64,000 nucleotides of DNA from Gongronella butleri (Eukaryota > Mucoromycota > Mucoromycetes > Mucorales > Cunninghamellaceae). The translations under genes and the position numbers were made by a program. The stretch lies in assembly GCA_025201375.1 (NCBI GenBank), contig JAIWZP010000027.1, positions 186,001-250,000 of the forward strand, given 5' to 3'. Below are positions 52,868 to 63,569 of this stretch, piece by piece (position 1 is the first letter of the stretch; every line of letters starts with the position of its first letter). The notes beneath the pieces are model-generated. The model did not search any database and was not told the DNA's origin. It worked only from the letters and a program-made list of their open reading frames with translations.

Positions 52868-53206
52868 CTTGTTGCCCCCTCGTTCCCCTCGTCCTTGGCT
52901 GGCTCCCCTACTTGATCTCCCCTTTGTGTCTCGCTTTTGTGTGCGAGCCTCCCACCCTCACCCCCTTTTTTTTCCTTCTCTCCCCTAGGGATGCGCGCAC
53001 CTCCTGCGTGTTTACCTGCCAAACATTGGATGTGCACACCACCCTCACCTTGATTTTTTTTTCTTTTTCATGCTAGTGTGGGATAGGACTCCTTTTTTTT
53101 TTTTGCACCCCCTCTCCCCCTCTCTTGCTTTGGCTTTGCCTCGTCTTTGCTCTTTCTCTTTTGTTTTCCCTTCCCCTCCGCCTTTTTTTTTTTTCTTAAA
53201 CACCCC
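51863..53206. other. Intergenic spacer with long T tract
   Basis: 1.34 kb without a supported gene. It includes an A16 run at about 52782-52798, a run of about 32 T at 52834-52865 and a strongly C/T-biased stretch from 52834 to 53190 on the coding strand of the next gene, which would be its promoter and leader. Short open frames on either strand show no family resemblance. Confidence 0.5.
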
Positions 53207-56010
53207 ATGCCCACCGTCTTGTTCGTGACGTTGCTGCTCCCATGGCTCGTCGCCGCGGGTAAATGCGCACGAAAAAAAAAGCAAAAAAAAAATTGATGTA
53301 ATCATTGATAAGTTTTTGCTTTTTTTTTTTTACAATGTTAGCCGAAGAGTCCGGATCGACGATTGATATTCCCATGTGGGCGCTTGTATTGATTGCAGTG
53401 GTGCTTGCCTTGCTCCTTGCAGGTTTGGCGTTTTTTGTGATTCGGCGGTTCATGCTACGAAAGCGGCGGCATGTCGATACAATGGACATTTTGGAGAAGC
53501 AGCCGACCAACACCAACGATTCGATGGTCACGGCCGTCGAGGTAGCGGCAGCTGCGACGAAAAAGAAATCAAAGCCCGCCGTCACCACGACATCGACCGC
53601 GTCGCGGGCATTGAACAAGTCGCCCAAGGCAACATCAACAACAGCAGCACCATTATTGGCGGCACCCACGCCCAAAACATCGACAACATCACCACCACCG
53701 CCCACCCCGCCCAAAAAGCAAATGTACAAGCCATCGATGGTGGACCCCGTGTCGCTTGCGTCGTCGGACCTTTTCAATGATAAAATGGAGATCAATTCGC
53801 AAGATGCGATGCAGCTGTTTGAGCGTTATTTGCACGAGGACAGGCAGCAGAAATCCATGGTCAACACGATGCAGCAAAAGATGGGCACGCTACGCAGCAC
53901 ACTAAGGCAATCGCTGCGCCGACAAAAGACGAAATCTTTGCAGCCGCCACCATTGAGGCATATGTTTGATGCCGCCGCCGCCTCGTCATCGCGCACAAGC
54001 ATCGACATGCTCGCGTCATCTGCCGCATCCCACTCCAACATCTCGCATGCAAGCTCATCTAGTCCAACCGCGTCGTCCCAATTCCCATTGCACCAGCAGA
54101 ATCACCAAGGGTATCCAAAAATGCCCACGTTTGCCACGCCATCGCCCACGTCGCCTTCACGCCCACATAGCACAAGTACCTTTGCCACACAACCGACCGC
54201 GGAATCGTCGTCGCCCACGCTGACAGCCACGTCGCAAGTTGCAGCGCCAGAATTGCCGCCGAAAAATCACCAAAGCCACCATGCAACCTTGCCCAGCATT
54301 AAATTGGACGATCACGACCTCGATGCTTATCATCAAGACGCGTCGTCCGACAAGGACAATCACGATGAAAATGACACCGACGAAGATCACCCGGTGGCGG
54401 CCGCGCGACGCGTGATTCGCTCGTCGTCACGCAAGTACAAGACCAGATCGACGCTGATCAATGAGGAAGCCGTGCTCAAAATGTTCCAGCAGGAAGAGGA
54501 GCGGTACGACCAGATGCTCATCAACCAGGAAATTGACACAAAAAAGACGACAACGACCAAAAAGTCACGCAATGAACCGCCATCGCCGCCCTCCAATCAA
54601 GGATCGCGTCGCCCATCTCAGGATGCCACCTCCTCGTTAAGCGGTGTGAGCCTCCAGCGCCGTGACACAGGCAAATCGACGCGTTATCTCACCGATGACG
54701 TGCTGCTCAAGCGTGGCCAATCCATGAGCAAGGAAGGAGCAAGCGAAAAACGCAAAAAGAACGCCATTGCCCTTCCCGCCGTCACATCGTCGCCATTGTC
54801 GGCGCGTGCATCGTCCCCGCAGCAGCAACGCCGCCACCACCATCAGCAGGATCTCGTGTCGTCTACCTTGGCAAGCCCCGAAAAGGTCGAATTGGCCGCA
54901 GATGCCTTTGGCAAGTCGTTTGAGGCCGCCATCGCGTCCGTCGGCACCACAAACGACAATGACGATAGCGACACGCTCGCGCCGCCCAAGCCAAGACCAA
55001 GCCTCAGCACACCAGAGACCGATCGCGCCTCAAGACATCCAGAATTGAAGAAAAAGGACGAAAACGATGAAAATGACGACACAATGGCTTCCACAAAGTA
55101 CGCGGTGACCGACGACGAGTTTATCCAAGCCATGGCTGCCGCTGCTGCCAAAACGTCACCGCCCAAGGCGCCTGTGTCCCTGTTGAGCGAAAAAACAGTA
55201 CCAACAACACCAATGCCGCTGTCATTGTCCAAATCCAAGGCGCCATTGCCTCCGCCAGCGATCCAGATCAATCGCAGCAGCATGGATGACCAACAAAAAT
55301 TAATGAAAGACGACGGCAATGACAATGACGCGCCATTGCCAAGTCCGCGCCCGCTTTTTGCTTCTTTTGGGGGAGCGCCATCACCCAGCTCGACAATATC
55401 AACCACCATGGCAACGCCCAGCAGCCAAGCAGGCAGCAGTATGGTGCTTTTGCGTCAGGAGCGCATGATGGACAATTTTGAGGGGCGATCCACGCGTACA
55501 AACAGCACCTGTCACAGCAGAAAGAGCAGCGGCAGCGTCGCCACCATGGTCCGTATCTCGCAACACTCGCAGACATGGAGCGGTCGCGCCAACAAGGCCG
55601 CTGCGCGTGCAAGCATCCCGTACGGACCCCAAGGAGGCACGTCGTCGCCCTATTATCGCGAAAGCTCAGATACAACGCCGGCCGATGACGACGACCATGA
55701 CGAATTCATCCACCACGACGTGCCCCGCGGCGCAGCTGGCAGACTCGCCGCCTTGCACGGTCCCAGTGCCATAGACATGATGGATGACGACGACAGCCCC
55801 ATCCCTGCCGCATTACGCCACAAGGATTTGTCTGCCAATCTCTTTTACACCATCAGGTCCACACGCCCAAAGCAGCGCCAGGGCCTCCCCTTTTGGGCAC
55901 AAGAACCAGCAGCCCTTTCTGCCTCTTCCTCATCCGTCCAAAACTCCTCCCAAAAGACCCCAGCAGAGCGTGAACGAGACCAATATCTGAAAAATCTGCA
56001 TGACAGCTAA
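53207..56010 (+). CDS. Single-pass membrane protein with long Ser-rich cytoplasmic tail, unknown
   Basis: Two exons (53207-53258, 53342-56010) give 906 residues. Exon 1 encodes almost exactly a signal peptide (MPTVLFVTLLLPWLVAA). The mature ectodomain is tiny (about 13 residues, EESGSTIDIP) before one membrane segment (WALVLIAVVLALLLAGLAFF) and a basic stop (RRFMLRKRRH). The remaining 840 residues look disordered, with Ser, Pro, Thr, Gln and Asp tracts and short coiled parts (EEAVLKMFQQEEERYDQMLI). No enzymatic domain is seen. The plan resembles polarity landmarks or cell-wall sensors without their ectodomains. I do not recognise the family; role unknown. Confidence 0.75.
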
Positions 56011-56370
56011 AAAAAAAAAAAAGCCACCTCTCTACAAATCGCCACTCCTTTTATCCCTCTCTCTCTCTCTATCCTGTGTCTGTGTGTCATGAATACTCTT
56101 ACTTTTCAATCCAATAATAAACTAATTGTCTATTTTTATCATTGTTTCGCGTCGACGTCCAGAATTGCCCAGGCCACAGACACCAGGCGCGACAATTGCA
56201 ACGTGCTGGTGCTGGACTTGCAAGAGCTGCAACCTAATAGGCACGCCTAGGGCACGGGCTTGGACTCAAAGAAAGAAAGAAAAAAGAAAAAAAGAAAATC
56301 GAGCAAAGGTGCATTTGCAAAAGGCAGAAAGCAACTGCCAAGCATCAAAAAGACCTGCTCCGGATCGCGC
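56011..56370. other. 3' region, no gene seen
   Basis: Downstream of the membrane-protein gene, with CT and GT dinucleotide tracts near 56059-56084 and an AATAA signal near 56113. No gene recognised. Confidence 0.4.
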
Positions 56371-56436
56371 TACGCTCCGGGTACGCTCCGGGTACGCTCC
56401 GGGTACGCTCCGGGTACGCTCAGGGTACGCTCGGGG
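56371..56436 (+). repeat. 11-bp minisatellite, six copies
   Basis: The unit TACGCTCCGGG repeats six times head to tail; the last two copies carry single changes (TACGCTCAGGG, TACGCTCGGGG). Since 11 is not a multiple of 3, it shifts frame each unit and is unlikely to be coding. Confidence 0.9.
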
Positions 56437-56504
56437 TACTGTGCGCGAAATGATCAGTTTGACAAAATTTACCCACTCCATTCTTTCTTTCTTTCACGTT
56501 TCTC

Positions 56505-56774
56505 ATGTTTGCGGAAAGTCCTTTGCATAGAGAACAGATCTGCAAGAAGCTTGTTGAAGATCAAGCTATTATTGACGTTGTAGCCAAAAACATACTAAGC
56601 GTTTATGAAGGAACTTACTTGTTTAGCAAGATCCTTGATGAACAAGCGGCAATTGTTGTCACCTACGTTCCAAAATCTCAAATTGGCAATGCTTTACCTC
56701 CCATCATTCTACGGCTTCAGCCCCGGTTGGACCAAGAGGAAATGACAGCGGCAATTAATCACAGCTTCGACTAG
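56505..56774 (+). other. Orphan open frame, 89 residues
   Basis: An ATG after a TTCTTTCTTTCTTTCACG leader opens a frame with a regular amino acid mix (MFAESPLHREQICKKLVEDQ; ILDEQAAIVVTYVPKSQIGN). It does not read as low-complexity and could be a real small exon or a decayed mobile-element gene. I recognise no domain, and A/T-ending codons are more frequent than in the surrounding genes. Confidence 0.25.
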
Positions 56775-56868
56775 TCGAACACTTGAATACACGCCGAATT
56801 TGAGAAAAAGGGAATATTGATATTCGCCTTTCCTATCCGTCACGCTTGGTTACCTGCAGCGTGGCCAA

Positions 56869-57102
56869 GTGTTTGCAAGTGACGCGTGTGCTCTTTTCTC
56901 GCCATTACAACGATTTTTACAGGAAAAAATGCAACGAGGGGCACTTAAATTCATTGTGCAGAACAATCAATCCATTATTGATGGAAAGCACGTGTTGTTT
57001 GACTCATTTTTCATCAAAAATGCACGCGTATGTCTTTTCGACCATTTTGGTCATTTGATGGGCAACAACACCACCAACCGACGCTTGGAACCCCTCAAAT
57101 GA
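56869..57102 (+). other. Orphan open frame, 77 residues
   Basis: A second short frame with normal-looking composition (GALKFIVQNNQSIIDGKHVL; ARVCLFDHFGHLMGNN) follows the one at 56505. Together with a third frame at 57155-57346 it may be the remains of one gene on the plus strand. No family recognised; AT-rich codons. Confidence 0.2.
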
Positions 57103-57399
57103 ATCAGCGAGACCAAGGCGGCACAAGTCAATTGTTCCTCAAACCAACCTTTTTGTGATCTCTGCCAAAAATTTTATTTTAATCGACAGGCACAAAGTGA
57201 ATCTGAGGATGCCACTAGCCCATTGCCGACAAAATGTTGACGTGGATGAAGCTCTTTGTCAAAGGGCCAACCCTTACAAATTTGGGTATACTATGGACAA
57301 GTTGAATGGGAATTGCTTAGACAATCATCGTTTTTGGGAGAAATGATAATGGCAGCTCACCAACGAGACACTGTAACAGCCCAAAATACATCCCATCGT

Positions 57400-58330
57400 G
57401 AAACGGCATGCTGGAATCTGAGTGGAACGTGACGCGCAAGCATGTCACTCATCATTGGCGCTCGTCATCAGCAAATCAAAATTTAGTCGTGGCGAGCGTC
57501 CAAAACCAAAATCGAAAAACATGTTTCTCAGAACTGCGCCAATCTTGCACACAAGATGAAGCACACGAAGAAACCACGAAAAACAACAAAAAGGAGCTTG
57601 ATCCAATTGCTCGTTGGCGAGCAATCCGTGATTTTAGATTAACTTTCAACTGCGAATTGCGAGGAGAAAACGCGCTGATAGTGCCGCACCGACGCGTCCA
57701 ATAACAAGAGGGACACTAGATGCATTGATTTGAAAGAAACAGGCGCGTGTCACTTGACGCTTGACGCGGTTTTTCACGCGTCGGAAATTGCCTATAATTT
57801 TAAAATCGCGTCAAACATGCCCAAAAATGTCACTTTTTCAGAGATCACCAATATCACCGTACGCAACGAGCCGAGCTCTTGATGATGGTGCATGTTTCAT
57901 CAAGATACATGCACTTTTCTTAGAAATGACCTTGTAGCGAAAAAACGAGGCAAATTGCATTTTACGCGACAGCCGCCCAATGGACCTCCAGGTTTTACTG
58001 CTTTTTTACCGGTAAATGAGAGGCCGTCCACCATGTGGTGGGATTGGCGTAGCGATCTGACGATTTAAATTTGACCATTTTCTCGAGGTCGACTATGCCC
58101 CGTGGAAAATCCGCGATTTTTGAAAATGGACCATGCGCGCCACCCAGTGGCAGCAGAGCACTCAGGGTGGGCTTGTTTGAAAGAGAAAGCGTGGAATTCG
58201 CAGGTATTAACAGCTTCTTGCCTAGTAGCTTGTAAGACGATGGAAAAAAGGCTAAAATACAATAAAAACTTTCAATTGAATATTTTTCGACAACAACTTA
58301 TAGTAATCGATCGACAGTTTCACAGCACAG
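57400..58330 (+). repeat. Dispersed repeat R2, copy 3
   Basis: Aligned by eye with copies at 10480 and 48080: ACCAAAATCGAAAAAC, TTGCACACAAGATGAAGCAC, GAAACCACGAAAA, GATTAACTTTCAACTGCGAA, CGACGCGTCCA, CTTGACGCGGTTTTTCACGCGTC, CGAGGCAAATTGCATTTTACGCGA, GATTGGCGTAGCGATCTGACG and CCCCGTGGAAAATCCGCG. Confidence 0.75.
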
Positions 58331-58379
58331 TTGAATCAAGAAGGTGCGGTGAAAGACTGAAATCACAGGGCAACAACTG

Positions 58380-58790
58380 GGATGCAATCAAACCATGAGG
58401 TGTGTTGACCAACATTAATTTTGTGACAATTCGTACGTAAAAACAATGCATATCTCGAAAACGGCCCTATAGACCTCTGGTTTTTAAATTTTCATTGAAA
58501 GAGAGACGTTGAAAGAGCCAAGTTGCAAAGTTTGGTGGCAATCGAATCATGGTATTGCCTCGAATGCTCGAAATGATTTTTTACAAACAAGCTCTAATAC
58601 AGTATGATGATACAGCCTAATTCTGAGCAATGTTGAAATTGTCGCAGATCCACCTTATTTTTAATTTCCTCTGAAAAGTGACGGGCCAAATCAACCAAAT
58701 GAGAAAGTTTCGTGACGCTGCAAAACGTCCTTGGTGGTGAAATGTGATTTTTTTCAAATTCATCATAGAAAAAAAATCTTGCCAAGCAAG
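58380..58790 (+). repeat. Dispersed repeat R1, partial copy D
   Basis: Aligned by eye with 26530-26870 and 38820-39120: GAAAACGGCCCTATAGACC, AAAGAGAGACGTTGAAAGAGCC, AAGTTTGGTGGCAATCGAATCATG, CGAAATGATTTTT, GAGCAATGTTGAAATTGTCG, GAGAAAGTTTCGTGACGC and CCTTGGTGGTGAAATG. A TACAGTA-containing insertion (58598-58604) separates GCTCTA from the following block, compared with the two other copies. It directly follows R2 copy 3. Confidence 0.7.
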
Positions 58791-58837
58791 ATGGCCCCGA
58801 CTCTCCAAATTATAATAGTGTACAATGTGGTAGTAAT

Positions 58838-60523
58838 TTAATGGTGCAAGTATTCGATGCTATCGACAAAATGTTCGAGTGTTGTCCTTGTGAGTTCGCT
58901 GGTATGGATGCGCTGACGCGAGATGATGCCGCCGTGCGCGTTGAGGACGTCGAGCTGCACAAAGACGATTTGCCACGGCAGCTGGGAAATGTTGGCCTGG
59001 ATGTCCTCGGTCCAAGGGTCAAATGTCATTGGAGGTGCAAGCTTGAGCAAGGCGTCTGATGGTATGACGTTGGTCCACGTGGACGTGTGGTGCGTGTGGT
59101 GCGTGTGTGTGGCATCCGAATCGGTGCTGTCATCATCGTCTCCCTTGGCCGGGTCCTCGAGATCCATGGGCATCTCGACGGCATCGAGCACGAGACCCTC
59201 GAGCAGCGCGGATTTGCTGCTGCTGTGCTTCTTGTGGTGCTTGCCGGTGCCTTCATTGATGCTACGTGACAGCGAAAACAAGCGCGCCACGCGGCGGCGC
59301 GATATCAGGCCCTGCACGCAAATTGTCGTCAGGCCAATCAGCGCAAAAATAGGGAACAGCAACGGAAACAGGACGTAAAGCAACAGGCGGCGCGGGTAAA
59401 ACTTGCGCTTCTTCTTCTCCTTTAGCACCTTGATGCCCGTCACAATCGATGGGTATTTCTCGTCCGTCAGCCTAGGTTCCAACGTAATAAATACGCATAA
59501 ATGGTCCGCACACATGCTTTTGTCGTCGTTTCTCCCCTCCCCTTCCGCCAATTTGCCTTTTCGCTCGCTGGTCTCTTACAATTCTAGCTTGTCCAGGTGC
59601 TTGAAGTACTTTAGCTTGGACATGGCGGCCGTCCAGGCCGGCACAGTGCGATCGTGCGAAACATTGGCGTACGTGCGAAGAATCTTGAATTTTTTGAGCG
59701 CGATAAAGAATGGATACTCTAAAAGAGGATGTCAGTCCGCCTTCTTGAGATCCAAATGTTGTTGATTTATACCTGGTAACGCCAAAATCGAGAGCAATGG
59801 TCGGTCGCCCTTGTATTTGTCGATCAGCTGCAATTGCTCGCCCGAACGCGACACCAGTGCGCCGCTCATGTAATTGAATGCCTTGGAGAAGAATGTGGAC
59901 CCCGGGCGGCGCACGCCCAGGTGAGGCGTAGCAAAAGTCACGAAGAACTAGCGTAAAAAAAAAAAAAAAGAAAATAGAAAAAATCGTCAAATCAAGCGAA
60001 AAAGCCCGGCAAGCGGGGTCAACTGCGTTCCCTTACCTCGGGAGCCACGGTCTGGAAGAAGCCCTTTTGATCGAGCACGCCTGCCGCGTAGCGCGCAATC
60101 AAGCCACCGAGCGAATAGCCCACCAGGCCGAGGCGCGTCACTTTTTTGTCTTTTTGCGCGCATTTCTCGACGAATTCTTCAATCTGCAGCGTGGCGAGCA
60201 AAAAAAAAAAAAAAAGGCGTCAATGCCTGGCATATATTTTTAAACGGGGGTTTACCTTGTTGGCAAGGCGGATACCGCACACGTCGACGCCGTCGTATGA
60301 ATATTTGCCCTCGTTCACGTCGCTATTGAGCTACAATGAAAAAAAAATAATAAGGACGACGTGCCATAAGTTTCTTTTACTCTCTTTTTGCGTGTCTCTT
60401 TACAATATGAACGGTGTGGTCGTCTTCAAAAGCCTTTTTCAGATACAAGACCATTTTGTCCATATGGCTCGCGTTGCCCCAAAGGCCGTGCTGCAGCACT
60501 ATCAAGGTGTGGCCGGTCGCCAT
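58838..60523 (-). CDS. DUF676 lipase/phospholipase, ROG1-like
   Basis: Six exons (60523-60404, 60330-60256, 60183-60037, 59947-59773, 59718-59580, 59471-58838) give 429 residues. The N-terminus TLIVLQHGLWGNASHMDKM holds the oxyanion HGLWG. The nucleophile elbow is GLVGYSLGGLIARY with Ser89. FFVTFATPHLGVRRPGS and NVSHDRTVPAWTAAM follow, with the candidate Asp/His positions, then LLTDEKYPSIV. The C-terminal part has one hydrophobic segment (LLLYVLFPLLFPIFALIGLT) and an Asp/His-rich loop. The yeast relatives Rog1, YGL144C and Lpl1 act on monoacylglycerol or phospholipids, some on lipid droplets. The start ATG is preceded by a T run on the coding strand; a GACGCAG just before it could instead be an acceptor site, so an upstream exon is possible. 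Confidence 0.9.
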
Positions 60524-61954
60524 GGCTGCGTCAAGGTGTAAAAAAAAAAAGATAAAGAGAAAGGCAGCTCAGGTTCCTTTGACCAATTTTATAAGATTCC
60601 CGGAAAAATTCATGCCGATGGGCGGGGTGTTTGGCAGCTTGGCCCGCCCAAAATGTCAACTTGCCCACGTCATTTCCCTCATTCAGTTCGGCGTCAAGCG
60701 CGTCGACGAGGACTTGCCAAAGAAAAATGCCAAGACGCACCAGTCACTCCATTTCGTTTGATTTTTGATTTTCGATGACTCAATACACGATCCGGCTACT
60801 GCTTATGCGTGAAGCATCTCTTTTTGCAGCCGTTGGAGGTCGTTTTGTCCCGCCAGCCGTGCTTGGCCAACCCCCGGGAATGCATTCCACGCGATGCAGA
60901 GTTGTCATGCAAGCAGAGATCACGCTGGTCGGTCCAACCCGGCCCTGAGGACAACCAATTCGGGTGGAGCGTGCGCTCTCTCAGTCCTCCTTGAGAAAGC
61001 AAGTCCATTAGTGGCCCCTCAATCCCTACACTATACGCATTGGGCACGTGCCAGCGTAAACAAAAAAAAAAAAAAAGACAAAAAAGGAGCAAATGCTGAT
61101 AATAAAAAAGAGATTTCTCGGCCGGGCCGATCAGTGGGCTACCGCAACACGCGTGACAATATGTTGTCAGGGGTATTCGTTCATGTTGAATTGGTGAGCA
61201 CCAGTTGCTCGGCCAAAATTCACGTGCAAGCAAGGTTATGGCGCGCGGCGCGTGATCCCCCTTTATTTAACTCGTCATCCTCTGGAATCCTTTGAGCAAC
61301 GCCCCGCGCCAATGCTTCAACCCCGCTAAGAAAATGGCTTGCATGAATGACGCGTAGCGAGACTTTTTCTGCGTTTTGCTTGACTTTCGTCATCTTTCAT
61401 AGCACCATTGCAAATGCCGCAGTTTGTTTCGGGGCGAGTTGTGCGCGCTGACCCGCGTGGGAGCTATTTGAGAGCTATTTGGGCTGGGCGAAAAGGCGCG
61501 GTTGGACGCCGCCATCAGATCGAATGGATAGCCAAGCGGACCTTGATTTGTCGGCCTTTTTGCCGCAAAAGACAAAGCGAGACAAAATGGCCGGTCCGAT
61601 GCATGGGGTCAAGCGAGATTGGGTTTTCAAGGTGTCCGCGAACGGACGGCGGAGATGACATTTCCGCATGTTCTTGCTCAAAAAGAGCTCAATTCGCCTG
61701 GGCATGCCTATTTTATTGTCCTCGCTTGGCCACTGAGCCCTTTTTTTTTCTTCTTCTTTCTTTTATTTCTTGTTGATCTCATTTTTCTGATTGTTTGTTG
61801 ACCCTGATTTCATCGTTGTGCACAGACCCGCTTCCACCTTTTTTTTTTTAAACTCGAGCCATTGACAGCCTCGATTCACCATTTTCACCTTTTTTATCGA
61901 CTTTTTTTGCCCTCGCATCGAACGCCTTGTTACCCTCCTTTTGATTGAATTTAC
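60524..61954. other. Intergenic spacer with two promoters
   Basis: 1.43 kb between divergent genes. I found no supported gene; short frames on both strands are unremarkable. A runs at 60541-60550 (plus) act as T tract for the lipase gene, and T tracts at 61740-61770 and 61841-61851 lie before the membrane-protein gene. Confidence 0.45.
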
Positions 61955-62245
61955 ATGAGCAGCAGTCAATATATCTACAGCCCACAGCCCGAGTCAGGGG
62001 AAATCGCGTCGCAAATTGTGTCTTTGCTCGCAATCACAATGACATGCGCGCTGTTTGGTGTGAAGACGTACGGCATGGACTATCGACAGCTATCATATGT
62101 GCGCTGGTTGGTTGTCATGCTGTACATTTGCTCATGGTCCTTTACTGTGGCGGCCACGATGCTGTCCTTTACAAATAATGGTAACACAGGCTTTTTTTTT
62201 TCGCCGGGGGGTGAACACGCGTCCACCGCCATTGGCTTGGTTCCT

Positions 62246-62298
<53 letters not shown>

Positions 62299-63569
62299 CC
62301 TAAGGCAACCCCACGTCATGCTTGCTGTCAATTCTCGTGTGCGATCTGTTCTATTGTGGCACCAAATTTATTATTTATCTCTGGTAAAGAAGCTCGCGAC
62401 GCGCCATCACGCGCACACCATGGCCGTGCAGACGGGCGAGAAGCCTGAGCAGCACTTTTTGTGTCGCCATTGCTCATCTTTTTTATCTTTTTTTTCCCTA
62501 GGTTGATTGAGCGTGCCTATATTGTCACGGACAATCGCGGTCTCCGCCGAGAGAACTGGCTGTACCGCATCAACTTGGCACTCATGACGCCCTACATTGC
62601 CATTTTCACACTCATGGTAAGCCCCGTGGACGAAAAAAGACATCACCGAACCGACGCGTCCACCCGTTGCAAAAATCAAAATCCCTAATTCTCCGTTCAT
62701 TTCTTTTCGAAACAGCTGGTCTATCGAAACAACATCATGGCCTCGGATGGGTCCTGCTATATTGGGCTTCAACCAATTGCAAATATCCCTGTTTTGGTAA
62801 GCTCGTAGAACACAAAATGCGTAATCGATGTGCAAAATTCAAACTCCAACGGCTGGATTTCTTTTTTTTTTCGATTGCAACGACATCAGGTCTACGACAC
62901 GGTAAAAACGCCTCTAGAGCGTGGTCCCCCTAGCAGATTTGTCGGAAGGGCGCGCAGAAAAAAAAAAAAGAAAAAAGAAAAACACGAGATTGACGCGCGT
63001 TTCTGCTGGTTTTTTTTTTTTTTTTTTAGATTTTCAATCTGTACATGACGATTTTGTTTGTGGTGCCGTTGATTCGCGTGGGCAAGAACGCGAATCGCCA
63101 TTGGAAGGGGTCTCGGTTGTACGACTTGACACGACGCAGCCTGATTGCGTCGACGGTGTGCCTTGTTGCGTCGTTTGCTAATGCGCTGAGCGCGACCATC
63201 ATGGACGGCAAGGAGCGCGGGTACCTTTGCTTGATGTGCTGCACAATTGATGTTGCAATCAATGTTTTAACGATCCATTGGGTCACCACACCGTCAAAGG
63301 CGCCATTGCACCCAAACAACAGCCATATCAAGACGGCCGACCTCGTCACCGCCTCGGAGACGCCGCCTTTGTCGTCGTCGCCATCGCAGGCGGCCACCAC
63401 TAGCAAGGGCACGTCCACACTTGGTCCTTTGCCGTTCTCACAGCAACAAACACCGATTCAGCCTTTCGATGAATCCAGATCGCCTTACCTTCATAACAAC
63501 CGCTCGTCCATCTCCATCCAGGGCTCGCAATGCAGCACGCAGATCCTGACTCGAGCACCCGCGTTTTGA
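61955..63569 (+). CDS. Multi-pass (about seven-segment) membrane protein of unknown family
   Basis: Six exons (61955-62180, 62305-62383, 62502-62616, 62716-62796, 62890-62901, 63030-63569) give 350 residues. Hydrophobic segments are visible at QIVSLLAITMTCALFGV, VRWLVVMLYICSWSFTVAATML, CLLSILVCDLFYCGTKFIIYLW, INLALMTPYIAIFTLML, LYMTILFVVPLI, SLIASTVCLVASFANALSA and CLMCCTIDVAINVLTIHWV. The third segment is followed by LIERAYIV, reminiscent of a receptor-like loop, and the C-terminal tail is Ser/Pro/Gln-rich. The topology suits a seven-segment receptor-like protein, but no known GPCR class is recognised. Exon 5 encodes only VYDT (12 nt). Intron 1 has a T run of about 39 nt. Confidence 0.75.

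Noticed and set aside
56371..56436. CRISPR-like array
   Set aside because: Units of 11 bp without spacers in a eukaryotic context; a simple minisatellite.
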